64,000 nucleotides of DNA from Xanthostigma xanthostigma (taxonomy: Eukaryota > Arthropoda > Insecta > Raphidioptera > Raphidiidae): the NCBI GenBank assembly GCA_963575645.1, contig OY754468.1, forward strand, positions 47,255,665-47,319,664. The letters run 5' to 3'. This document shows positions 1 through 10,205 of the stretch, in pieces (position 1 is the first letter of the stretch; the number at the start of each line of letters is the position of its first letter). Under the pieces are notes generated by a model. The model was not told the DNA's origin. It did not search any database and saw only the letters and a list, made by a program, of their open reading frames with translations. The position numbers and the translations under genes were made by a program.

Positions 1-427
1 GAAGAAGATTTGCGCCCGTTTTGTTGCGACAGTCAAATATTAAGTGCTGCACATTTTTCATTTTAATATGAGACACTATACTTTTTTTATTTTGCTCTTA
101 ATTTCACTATATTGTTGGCATTGTTTATAAGTGAAAAGATAAATATATTTAATTTTGAATTTTTATAGTAGCTAGAAGATGGTACAACTTTTTGTTAATT
201 TTATATGGAGGGTAATTTTTTTTTCTATTGTTATAAAGCTTAAATGTTAACTAATACCAGTCTGATATAAAAGTCTGATACTGTAATGTTCCTTACTCAA
301 ATATGTAGTTTTTTGATACTGGATATCGTTTTATTAAAATAATATTAACGATTTGTTGAGAAGGAGTCCCCTGGACTCCACCAGATAAATTAAAGTATAT
401 CTAGGCACCAGATTAACTGAGGGTTAA
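1..427. other. AT-rich DNA, nothing recognised
   Basis: No open frame of note, tRNA or inverted repeat was seen in this opening stretch. It is low-complexity AT-rich sequence of the kind found between repeats throughout the window. Confidence 0.5.
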
Positions 428-938
428 AAATAGAAGTTACTAATCTTAAAACATTCATTAGAATAAAATTTACTTTCAATTCACCAAGCAAATGATCAGG
501 TAGAAAAATTAGTTAAAGAATAAATATATACTGCACTATACTTCTTGCTCTTTTTGTTGAATATTTTGACATTCACCCAAAAATCCCACCGAAAAAGTTT
601 CACAAAATAATTAATGTTTTATCCTAACCCAATTGTACTCAAAACTTCCACTAACTTGAATGTCTTACAACTTCACAAATGGTTAATAAACAACACATAA
701 ATAAATTCACAAGACCAACTGTAGATATAATTCTCCATGTTTAGAGGTTGTGTATTATGATCTATTATTTTATCAGGCGAATAAATATTTATACCCTCGA
801 AGTTTGACAGAATACATGTATACCTGCAGTAAACATAATTATATTTGGTGAATTGAATTACCGCTATTTATTCGTAATAATAGCTAACTGAAGAGCAAAT
901 GAACCGAATAAATAATTACTTACGTTCGGTGAATATGG
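428..938 (-). repeat. Dispersed repeat, inverted copy of 53351-53937
   Basis: Read on the minus strand this matches 53351-53937 over about 500 bp, with many substitutions and small indels. The right boundary ends in GTTCGGTGAATATGG, the terminal inverted repeat of the better-preserved copy. The outer 15 or so bases of the other end have been lost here. A short-TIR DNA transposon derivative is the likely class. No transposase is encoded. Confidence 0.6.
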
Positions 939-1361
939 CTATTAGAAGAAGAATCACCAAACATGGGAATTATGAAGCAAAGTGGCTCTGACTTTTTATA
1001 AACGACTTATATAATTAATTCTTTCAGCGGTGACCACGTAAGGTACATAATATAATGTGTACTGTATATTTAATTTTAAGTAAGAAGCGTGTTTTTTGTT
1101 CCATTCATTTCAGTTGGTGTCATGTTGAAGTGTTTTTTGTTACAGCACAATGCAGACTGATGTTTAACCGCAAATCGGTGTGGGTTTTTAATTTTGTTTT
1201 ACACATTTCTGTCTGCTTTGATACGAAGGACGCGAAGGTTGTTAGTTAAATATACGCTTGATTACTTGTAAATGATCATTTTGGTTACACTTCTTTTTGT
1301 TCTATTGTTTGTAGCCAGTATACTGAGTGTTTCACAAAAATTGAAAAGTTAATTTGTCAAA

Positions 1362-1622
1362 AAATAAGTAAAATCCGACTACTGAAAAGTATGAAACAAG
1401 AAAATATTCTCATTTGAGGATAGCCGTGGTCATATGCCACGTACCCTAGCAAAACATTACATTTTAACAGTAGTAAGCGATCATAAGCTCTAGAGCAAAG
1501 TGCATCACGCTATACATCTAGAAAGGCCTCATATATAAAATGGCATACTACCACGGCTTAGATGAGAATATTTTCTTGTTTCATACTTTTCAGTAGTCGG
1601 GTTTTAGTTTTTAAACTTATTT
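1362..1622. mobile_element. Palindromic MITE, family PAL-A, copy 1
   Basis: The two halves are reverse complements. The left half begins near AAATCCGACTACTGAAAAG and the right half ends in CTTTTCAGTAGTCGGGTTTT, with a mirrored block reading ATAGCCGTGGTCATATGCC towards the centre. Other copies are 17559-18315 (split by a hAT element) and 29297-29483 (one arm partly missing). No coding capacity, so a non-autonomous foldback or MITE is inferred. Confidence 0.75.
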
Positions 1623-1627
1623 TTTAT

Positions 1628-1840
1628 TTGTTTTCCATTTGCTCCCCTCTGGGACCAAAATTCAAAAATAAATGTAGCCTATGTTACCCGGGCCATAATA
1701 ACAAATCGATTGACACTTTATTTACCAAAATCGGATTAATAGTTTAGACGCTACGGTGGAGCATCCGTAAATACAAACATGCATTATCTAGGCTGCTAAA
1801 CTCATAACCCTTTCTTTTGGCTTCGCCGTAGTCGAGCAAA
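1628..1840 (+). repeat. Retroposon-like repeat R1, copy 1
   Basis: This block runs from TTGCTCCCCTCTGGGACC to CTTCGCCGTAGTCGAGC and is shared at about 80-90% identity with 29518-29725. The end of the same repeat recurs at about 34623-34678. In both full copies it directly follows a PAL-A palindrome, so the two may be one composite unit. The internal text (AAAATCGG, TTTAGACGCTAC, CTAAACTCATAACCC) resembles 3' ends of insect LINE or SINE repeats, but no class can be assigned. Confidence 0.55.
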
Positions 1841-2324
1841 AAAACTTGACAGGTCAAAAACAATGGAAAAATCAGCCAAATAGGGCCGCAAGTTTGATAT
1901 TCTTGCACTGCGTGCCATGTCTTAGGCGAGCCGACTTTTTTTATAAAAATTATGATCAGTTTAATTCAATTTTTTTAGAAAACAGCCTGTACATCTAAAT
2001 ACATACAATAAAATCCTACAGCTATCTTTAAAATGAAGTGTTTTTCACTTATTATGACAACAAAGAACAGTAAACAGCTCTTTGTATTTATAAAAATAGA
2101 CATCAAGACCCAACATCGTGGCATTGTAAAAAAAATAATTAATTTGTCTAGTTTTTTATTCACTTTTATTTGAGTACGAGGTTTAACTTTTTGTTGTATT
2201 TTTAAAATCAATAAACGTTTAATTATTTTACTGATTTTAAATAGAAGAATTTTTAAAAATTTCACCGAACAATTTAGAAACAAAAATAAAATGAACTTTT
2301 GCGTGGCTCGTGTATTAAAAAAAA

Positions 2325-2900
2325 ACGAGTGTGCTTTAGACCACACGACTGAAGTAAAACTTGTTACTGCCATAATTTGTTATTATTCACCCGAAAATTC
2401 ACAAAATATGAACTTTAAAATGATTTTACAATTTTATTCAATCTAGACGTAGAATATTTAATGTATTGAACAAAATATTAATTTATAAAATTTTTCAAGA
2501 ACGAAATGAACAGTCTAATGTAAGAAGAAGGAAATATAAGCATAAAGATACTGAAAATAAAAGTAATACATTGCAATTACTTAGCTCTCGGTGGATTTTA
2601 AGCGTAAATCTTTATGAAATATTATTTAAAGTAGGTTTACAAAACTTTTCTCTGTCACCCGATAGCGCCACTGGCAAGTAAAGTATGTGTCATTCTATTG
2701 TTAGTAGTATACTGCTTATATTTCGGCCACCTGATGGCGCCACTAACCAGTCAAGTATTTGTCATCCTCTTTCTATCTTCACTAACTTATATCTCCTTCT
2801 CAACTTCCGTTCGCCTCGCCCGATCACACTTCCGTAAATCTCTCGTCAGGCATTCACCAGCTTACTCCCCAAGTCAAGCGTGCGTAAAGAAGTTTAATTC
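2325..2900 (+). repeat. Dispersed repeat with CACACGACTGAAGTAAAACTT terminus region, copy 1
   Basis: The left end reads ACGAGTGTGCTTTAGACC and matches 35226 onward. The right part (CCCGATCACACTT, then CATTCACCAGCTTACTCCCC) matches 35520-35720. Middle sections differ between copies. An open frame of 132 codons on the opposite strand across the left end is compositional and not a gene. Confidence 0.55.
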
Positions 2901-3430
2901 AAAAACCCTCAATTCTTGGATTCCAATTTGAGAGTCAATTGGACTATCTATGAAAGTAATAAACTGGTACAAGATAAAACCTACCGGTTGTCTAAAAATT
3001 CATTTTAAACTTTCGAAAATATTTAGCGAATTGTCGAAGGCCACCTCAGAAGTCCTTAAAAATATATGTTTAAAAAAACGCAGTCATATTGTTCGCTGAA
3101 TTACAATAATATAAAACTTTTTGCTCGCCGCAACAGCTAAGTGTACTTACAAATCAGTCTTTTTGTTTTCGTGTCATTTTGAAGCACTCAACCTTGACGA
3201 CGATTTATTGGTGACAATTGCATTTGACATGATATTGACGGACGCTATGCTCTGTCGTCGCTGTTGTAAAAGAATATTCACGACGACGTATCTTGCATTA
3301 ACTGAGCTTATTGCACTTAATCACAAGCTTAAAGGCGGATATAAATATGCTATTCGAATGTACAAATATATAAATTTTATAGCTTCGCACTCTTAAAGCA
3401 CCCGCGATTTCTAATCGACTTATTAGTAAT

Positions 3431-3830
3431 TAGCGGTCCCGCCCGGTTTCACCCGGGTGCAAAAGAACGAATGAGGGGGACATGAGTACGCACATTCATC
3501 TTAGTTTACCGAGATGAATGTTGTGTCCAAATTTTATGATGATCGGATTTACCGTTCAATAGTTTTTGTCGGACGGAAAAATTTAGTTACATTTTGCTAC
3601 ATTTTTCATTGATGCTCCGCTCCTATTGGTCGTAGCGTGATATTATATAGCCTATAGCCTTCCTCGATAAATGAGCTATCCAACAAAAAAAAAATTCAAT
3701 TCGAGCCAGTAGTTCCTGAGATTAGCGCGTTCAACCAAACAAACAAACAAATTCTTCAGCTTTATATATTAGTCAAATCTTTGATTAACGTCTGAATAGA
3801 ACTCTTCAAATAAATATTTATTTATATATT
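3431..3830 (+). repeat. Retroposon-like repeat B, copy 1 (interrupted in its tail)
   Basis: The head reads CGGTTTCACCCGGGTGC. Next come GATGAATGTTGTGTCCAAAT and CGGAGTTACCGTTCAA-like text, then GCTATCCAACAA, AACAAACAAACAAA and a tail TTTATATATTAG. Other copies are 13574-14175, 19681-20004 and 45150-45378, with a lone head fragment at 19278-19312 on the minus strand. A 48-bp piece of the hammerhead family (3773-3820) sits in the tail, flanked by 12-bp direct repeats. The poly-CAAA stretch and AT-rich tail suggest a retroposon 3' end. Confidence 0.6.
3773..3820 (-). mobile_element. Fragment of hammerhead-like family D inserted in repeat B tail
   Basis: The 48 bp correspond to the one-sided extension of family D (CTTTGATTAACGTCTGAATA and following). 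They are flanked by TTTATATATTAG at 3761-3772 and again at 3821-3832, a perfect 12-bp direct repeat. The insertion is therefore in the tail of repeat B. The length of the duplication agrees with other family D copies. Confidence 0.65.
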
Positions 3831-3842
3831 AGTACAGATTAT

Positions 3843-4094
3843 TGTGAAAAATAACTCTAATTATTTAGAGTGCTGATGATCCAGTTTAAATGTTGGGGGT
3901 TAACGGATGAATCCTGGTGGCATAGGATCGATGAATTAAGCAAATGCTGAAGGTTTTTTTATTGCATTTTATTGTCTCCTAAGATGGCATAAAGTTTTCC
4001 GAAACGTCAGACAATAAAATGCAATAAAAAAACCTTCAGTATTTGCTTAGTTCATCGTTCCTATGCCACCAGGATTCAACCTTTAACCTCCAAC
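3843..4094. mobile_element. Foldback element C with 12-bp TSD and hammerhead-like centre
   Basis: Direct repeats AGTACAGATTAT at 3831-3842 and 4095-4106 flank the element. Long inverted arms occupy about 3891-3977 and 4009-4095, with only a few mismatches (TGTTGGGGGTTAACGG at the left, its near-complement at the right). The loop between the arms reads CCTAAGATGG, a short spacer, then CCGAAACGTC. That resembles a degenerate hammerhead core closed by a TTATTGTCT/AGACAATAA stem. Confidence 0.65.
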
Positions 4095-4375
4095 AGTACA
4101 GATTATGCTATAAAAAAATGGAAATGAGCATCGAGCGAAAATTTAAAACAAGTCGGAAACACCTCATCTTTGAACTAAATTCCTCTATACATACGTCTGC
4201 AGCACCATTTGTAATTTTAATATAAAAATATTGTTAAAAAAATAATTATTTACGAACCAAAATATGATTTAATAAGTTAATTGCGGAGAAATAATTTATT
4301 AAGTAATTAACGTAACCGTAATTTGTTGTAACCGCGTCTTAAGTTCTTAACCGTTACAAAAATGAGTTTTTAAAC

Positions 4376-4930
4376 GCTTTATATTAGTTTGGGTTGTAAA
4401 TATGTGTGTATGTGGGTATGTATGTATGTAACTAACTACCGTAACGGAATCTTTGAGCATAATTTTCACCAATTTCCCGAAGTCTGATTAATTTGAAACT
4501 TTGCATACGTATCAAGGACCGATGACAATGCAATAATTTGATAACAGTTTCCCATTATCCTTATTAGGACCCCCAGGATTAATAAATTCTTTTATAGATC
4601 CTCTGTAGTAAACGCTTTATTTTCACCAATTTCCCGAAGTCTGATTAATTTGAAACTTTGCATACGTATCAAGGACCGATGACAATGCAATAATTTGATA
4701 ACAGTTTCCCATTATCCTTATTATTAAACGCTTTATATTAGTTTGGGTTGTAACTATGTATGTATGTCCGTAACGGAATCTTTGAGCATAATTTTCACCA
4801 ATTTACCGAAGTCTGATTAATTTGAAACTTTGCATACGTATCAAGGACCGATGACAATGCAATAATTTGATAACAGTTTCCCATTATCCTTATTAGGACC
4901 CCCAGGATTAATAAATTCTTTTATAGATCC
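4376..4930. repeat. Local tandem duplication, three copies of a ~105-bp core
   Basis: The block starting TTTTCACCAATTTCCCGAAG and ending AGTTTCCCATTATCCTTATT occurs at about 4463-4567, 4619-4725 and 4791-4896 with almost no differences. Two of the copies share longer flanks including CGCTTTATATTAGTTTGGG. The near identity indicates recent duplication, probably by slippage or unequal exchange of a retroposon-like repeat. Confidence 0.8.
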
Positions 4931-4949
4931 TCACTAAAAAGTGAAAAAT

Positions 4950-5166
4950 AAAATATAGTTTAAAAAAAACTAAAAAACACGCTTTATATCGGACTAAAAA
5001 GTAAAAAATAATTGTTTTAAAATAAGCTTAAAAAGCGTTGGGCGCTCGATGTACGAAAATGTGGAACAAAGCGCCCCACGCTTTTTAAGCTTATTTTAAA
5101 ACAATTATTTTTTACTTTTTAGTCCGATATAAAGCGTGTTTTTTAGTTTTTTTTAAACTATATTTT
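4950..5166. mobile_element. Near-perfect palindromic MITE, 97-bp arms
   Basis: Arms at 4950-5046 and 5070-5166 are reverse complements with perhaps one or two mismatches, separated by a 23-bp loop. Arm landmarks are ACACGCTTTATATCGGAC and ATAAGCTTAAAAAGCG. It encodes nothing. The lack of divergence between arms implies either recent insertion or ongoing arm-to-arm conversion. I could not identify a clear target duplication. Confidence 0.8.
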
Positions 5167-5481
5167 TTTATGATTAACTTGCGTGTAGCGTGTAAACAAT
5201 GGTTGACACTGTTTCACAAATGCAAGATCATAAAACAGGTTTAATTACATTTTAAATCAGTCAATTTTTTTTGTTTTTTGTTGATATACTTTAACTGCTC
5301 CCCTATTTTTTGTGTATCGAATCTACCGTTTTTATTATTGGACTGGGGGTAAGTTATTACATTTTTTGTTGTATAATTAATTTCACATTTACAAAAAAGT
5401 AAGTTCAAAGACTAAAACCCGACTACGGAAAATTTTATTATTTTTATTTTCACGTCAATATGGTTGTCGCAACAATCTGTC

Positions 5482-6235
5482 AAAAGGACACCGCACCAAA
5501 GACATGGGAAAATGTCTTTCGGTGAAATTTGATCTAACTGGGGGGAATAAATCAGTCATTTGATGCTGAAAGTTTCCAATACAACTTGGGTCTGAAAATC
5601 TTATTATATACAGGATGAGTCATTTCGGGTGAAATTAATTTCTAAATTTTTATGATTTTTTTACTGCCGAATCGTAAATTTTTTTGAAAAATCGCAAGAC
5701 AAAAATTTTTCAAGAAATCAATTCCAATTTTTAAAAAATTTTTGCACACGAAAGAAAATGTATTGTAACCATTGAGACATCGAAATAACAGAAAGTGTGC
5801 AAAAAAATTTTAAAAATTGAAATTGATTCCTTGAAAAATTCTGGGAAGGTAAAAAAATCATAAAAATTTGTAAATAAAAATTATAGATCGTGGATAGCCC
5901 GCAAAATACGGTGTTTGGAGAAAAATGTTTAGTAAAATGATTTTCCCATAAAAAAAGTGACCCTGAATGACGTTGAACCGTCGACAAAAGGTCAAAAGTG
6001 ACCATGGCATCCGATGTCTCCCTTCGAACCAATCAACTTTACCCTGAACCATTTTTCGCTTTTATCCTACCCTGAAAAGATAATCTCATCCGAAAATTAA
6101 AATGATTCACCTGTATATAAATGGGATTTTCAGACGTAAGTCGTATTGGAACCTTTTTTCAGCATCAAATTTATTCCCCCCAGTTAGAAAAAATTTCACC
6201 GAAAGACATTTCCCCATGTCTTTGGTGTTCCTTTC
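5482..6235. mobile_element. Foldback element with ~140-bp arms and an inner palindrome
   Basis: The outer arms are at about 5482-5630 and 6095-6235 (landmarks AAAGACATGGG and AACTGGGGGGAATAAAT, mirrored on the right). A second inverted repeat lies inside at about 5690-5750 and 5790-5850. The interior has a 104-codon open frame on the minus strand that spans palindrome sequence and shows no family resemblance, so I do not call it a gene. Confidence 0.65.
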
Positions 6236-6890
6236 AGCGAATACAACTAGATACCTAAGCTACTATTATAAAATAATTTCTCATTAATTTTCAACTTATA
6301 TATACTGTCTCGCAGAAACAGTTCTAGTGTGAAATTGAGGTTTAAACAAAACTTAGAATTTAAGTAAAAGCTGTACTCAATGAAATAAGAAATTTAAAGA
6401 CAATTTTAGTGTCAAAAAATGGTAGACAGGTCTATCGGTCATGGTATGTTCTTTTTTTTTGACCGCTGTGTATGCAATTATCCACGTTGGTGTTCTAATT
6501 CGGCTTGTGGAAGGCGTGAAAATATTACCTTTATTATTTAGTAATGATAGCTTCGGGGTGCCAGCACCAGTACCAAAACCTCGCTCACGAGTAGATTGTA
6601 TATAAAACTTGTATCAATATTGGGTTTACATTTTTGTATTAAATATACCTGTCTTAAATACTCGTAGTCGGATTAAATTGTAGGTATTATATTTTAATTT
6701 ACGATAAAAATGTCAGAACACCTTTAAAGGAAGTGCTATATATAATGTTCCAGATTCTTATTCTTTGTTATTTTATTCTAACGCCACAAAATACCAGGGT
6801 TATATTTTATAGGGCCCCTGCGCCTATTCTCTATTAATATTTACAATTTGTGGTTGTTTTAAGACTGACGCCACAGGCAAAAGCTAGTAA
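6236..6890. other. Unassigned AT-rich DNA
   Basis: No gene, RNA or clear inverted repeat was found. A run near 6789-6830 (TTTTATAGGGCCCCTGCGCC) resembles retroposon tails, but no second copy was noticed in the window. Confidence 0.4.
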
Positions 6891-7310
6891 TAATATAATA
6901 ATAATAATGCGTTTAACGTCCGTTTCTCATAACAGACGCCATTCGCACCATTACTATTTTCCATCTATCACACTTCCCGTTATTTTCTACAATTTTTAAA
7001 CTTCAACTTAATAAATAGCAATGGGCGAATGAAGGAATTTAGGACATTAGGATAAGGTAGGAAAAATTCTGAGCATATAGGAGTTTGACAGGTAATCGGC
7101 CATGGCCTTGAATAAGAAACCATCTCGATATTTATCTGTAATTGTTGAGGGAAACCATGGAAAACCTCAACAAGATGGCCGATACAGGTATTACCGTTTC
7201 TCGGCGAGAGGCAGTGGGAAAAACTCCCAGCCACATCTGCCTCTGCTGGGATTCAAACCAGGTACCTCCCGAATGCGAGTCTAGTGCTCTCACCGCTACG
7301 CCACCCCGCT
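6891..7310 (-). mobile_element. tRNA-headed SINE, copy 1
   Basis: On the minus strand the 5' end starts GCGGGGTGGCGTAGCGG, which contains an A-box-like TGGCGTAGCGGTGAGAGC. It is followed by a B-box GGTTTGAATCC (plus-strand 7248-7259) with the spacing of an RNA polymerase III promoter. A tRNA-unrelated body follows, and the 3' end is an ATT-repeat tail (plus-strand AATAATAATAATG near 6896). Possible target duplications GCTAGTA lie just outside both ends. A second full copy is 28378-28777, and a 3' fragment lies at 56269-56310. Confidence 0.8.
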
Positions 7311-8161
7311 AGTATTATTATTAGTAGTATACGTATCTAGTTTGTAATGCATAATTTTATGACAAGTTGTTAACAATGAGCAATTAGCGAGTTTTAACAG
7401 CCTCAATTTTCAATCGAGGTATACCTATACTACTTTTTTTGTACGTTCCACGTATAAAATAGCTGATTTTCACAACATGATATTATTAATTGTTTTATTT
7501 TTGACAGCTCATATGCGGTTATATTATGTGGACGTCTATCAATAGCAATATTTTTTTTAAATAGATCTGTCATTAAACACTGATTATACGTATGAATAAA
7601 AAAAATAAATTTACTAACCATTTTATGCGGCCAATTTTTTGTCACTGCATTTGAACATGTTTATTGTCACTATTTATGAAGAGTGAATTTAATTTGGTAA
7701 ATTGATAGTAATATTGAAATTAAGAAAAAAAATTATTTTAAGGGATGTAGTAAGAGGTCAAAATGTTTATTTTGTCCAAAAACAAAAGGCTTTAGTTCAC
7801 AAAATAAAGCCGCACTGCCAGTGTAAGCAAATACACTATATTGTCGGCAGGGTTTCGCACTGCGAGCCGAGTTTTTTATATTATGAGAAGGTGGAGGTAC
7901 ATAGTTTTTTTTAACCAGTTACATAATTAAATCCACATAGTGCCTCATTACTTTTTGCGCTAATGTATTTGAATAGACATCATGTATAACACATGTTAAT
8001 ATTTTTTTTGTCTGTCAACATTAATTATCTATATTAATCTTCATACCATTGTATAATGTAATCTCATTTAAGTAACATGGAAGTCTAGTACACTTCAATG
8101 ACGTATCGTTTATGATTGGATACCTACAAAACCTTTTTTACTTAACGTTGGTATGTGAGCC
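7311..8161. other. Unassigned AT-rich DNA
   Basis: Only short, compositionally random open frames occur here. Nothing matched other parts of the window clearly enough to annotate. Confidence 0.4.
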
Positions 8162-8849
8162 GTTTTACGAAGATAATGAAAAAATCTGAAATAAAGTTTT
8201 TTTAATAGATTTTTTTATGACAAAATTTTCTCTAAAAAATCCAAAATCATTAGGAGATTTATACAGTCAAAAATTAAAAAAAAACTTTTATATGTACTCT
8301 TATGGAAAATATGTCAACCTGGCATGCAAACGGTACATTTTAATTTTTTGCAAATAACCAAATAATGTCAGCAGTTCCGAAAACTAACTATGTAAAGCAT
8401 CGATGTTTTACGCATATTTTAATATTTTTTCCAATTTAATTAGGAGACTTTTAATCAAAAAAAAAAAAATTATTAAACCTTACCACTTTTCGATTATGAA
8501 CTTTTATTCTTGACAATTTTAACTGAATTTTCAAATTTTTAATGATTTAATTTTAATTTTTATTACTTCTAATTACTTTTTTTAATTATTCACTAAAAAA
8601 AATATGTAAAATACAGATATTTACATAAATTTATTTTTTCTAACCTATAACTTTGTAAAAAAAATTCAAAAGTTAGTCCATTAAATAAAATACTGAAATA
8701 ATTAATTAATATTTAAAAAAAAATGTTTATTTATGCCTTTATGACAATAATTTATTGGTATCATCGACTTATAACCTTTTGTAAAAATGTATTATGTAAA
8801 AGTTCCCATTTAAAATTCGACTTACTTTTGATTGGGACTGTAACGCATC
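8162..8849 (+). repeat. Dispersed ~0.65-kb repeat E, copy 1
   Basis: The segment from GTTTTACGAAGATAATG to GACTTACTTTTGATTGGGAC is repeated in reverse orientation at 30368-31003 at high identity. A fragment also lies at about 55535-55632 (minus). It contains no open frame. Abrupt identity loss at both ends supports a mobile unit, but no terminal inverted repeat or TSD was found. Confidence 0.7.
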
Positions 8850-9036
8850 AACCTCCTTAAGCGTAGATATCAGTTCTTAGGTGAGCTCGAACCGTTTAAC
8901 GTTTGCGTTAAATATTTATCGGTAACTTCAAATAAATAAAATTGTCGACCAATTTTTTTCAGACTATATATTAGATAGATAGATATTTATTGGTTTAACA
9001 AGAATGTATGTGACAAGTCAGAAATTAATATTAACA

Positions 9037-10205
9037 ATAATTGAATTGGTGAGATTAAGAAGGGAAAGATTCCACATTTTGTTAAAAATAAAGTGAGATA
9101 GCCATTTAATTTAAAAACTGTAGATGCATCTATTGATCTAAACAGAGGAAAGATTCCAACAATCCTAACGTATTGACGAGCCGATGTAGTTTTTACTGAG
9201 ATATAGAAAGAAAACATTCCTGGAATGTTTTCCTTCTTAATCTCAGTTCTCATTTATCTCAACAGAGCGCTCTGGTGTAGCACATACGTTAATTCATAAT
9301 CCAACAGCTGTGATTACTGTTTAGTTGTATTTTGTTTGTTGAAGTAATATTATTTCTTTGTGTTTGACTCGGTTTATGTTAATTATCAATTTCGACTTCA
9401 AGCAGTGGTGGCCTGCATTGTTTAAAAAGACATCAAAAAGTTTGCAGGGAAAGCAGAATTTTCAAATCAGCAAATATAGACACCTAATTTTCAAGGAGTA
9501 AGAGAGAGGATATGTGACCTGTCGTGAATTTATTGATGGTTTTGTCTCTGAAGTGTTTAAACTGTACAAGGGTGGTGAAGTTGCCTTTCCAGCTGATAGA
9601 GCCTATCAAGGAAAAGTTGCTATAAAAATGAAAAAAATCGAGGATGTCGCCAAAGTTATCCATTATATACCTGATGAGTACAAACATTTTTATCAACAAA
9701 TTTTACTGTGGCCAATAACAAATGCTCAAGGGGACGAGGACAGTGAATAATAAATTTTGAAACTTTTTTGAACGTTTGCATTATTATTTTTTTTTGTCTA
9801 GTAATCAATGTTGAACTTTTAAGGAAAAATGTTTTTTTATAACACATTTTTTTAATAAAAGAGGCCAGAATATTTTTTTTTGTATTGTAATGTGTGTTCT
9901 TCACGAATAAATGTTATTTTTAGTTTTTATAAATGGACCTTTTGTTATTTTCTAATAGTGTTTTAAAATGAAATCAAAAAGGAAAATATTTCACCATCTT
10001 TGCATATATATAAATAAAAATATTTTATTAAAATTAGATTTATATAATGTGAACACTATCAATAAGATCATAAGGAATAACTTTGTAATTATAAGTTTTT
10101 TCTTTTAACTGGTAGTTCTTGAGTGAAACAGTTTTTTTCAATTTCCCGAAAATAAGGTCAGATGGAATCTTACCCTTCTTAATCTCACCAATTCAATTAT
10201 AAAAT
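9037..10205. mobile_element. Inner transposon nested in the family D element
   Basis: The ends carry inverted repeats: left AATTGAATTGGTGAGATTAA followed by GAAGGGAAAGATTCCA, and right the near-complement TGGAATCTTACCCTTCTTAA with CTCACCAATTCAATT. Related blocks (GGAAAGATTCCAAC and CCTTCTTAATCTCAG) recur just inside the left end. It contains one small open frame with a coding look (9502-9750). Neither superfamily nor TSD could be fixed. Confidence 0.55.
9502..9750 (+). CDS. Small ORF in the nested transposon, probable 3' exon of an element protein
   Basis: The frame is open from just after a TAA at 9499-9501 to TAA at 9748-9750, about 82 codons. No ATG opens it. A pyrimidine-rich run ending TTTTCAAG at about 9488-9495 could be a splice acceptor, so it may be a terminal exon. 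The product is charged and non-repetitive, with landmarks CREFIDGFVSEVFKLYKGG, FPADRAY and YIPDEYKHFYQQILLWP, and it ends in an acidic tail. It is not a family I can name. The final block is of the kind I associate loosely with C-termini of transposon proteins, which is inference only. It lies within inverted terminal repeats, so a host gene is unlikely. Confidence 0.4.
   Translation, partial: ERGYVTCREFIDGFVSEVFKLYKGGEVAFPADRAYQGKVAIKMKKIEDVAKVIHYIPDEYKHFYQQILLWPITNAQGDEDSE

Noticed and set aside
1975..2373. 132-codon open frame on the minus strand
   Set aside because: It overlaps a dispersed repeat end shared with 35226, is rich in Phe, Lys, Ile and Leu as AT-rich DNA predicts, and shows no domain.
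5718..6032. 104-codon and overlapping 64-codon frames on the minus strand
   Set aside because: They lie inside the foldback element 5482-6235 and partly read palindrome sequence. Two frames are open at once, with no family resemblance.
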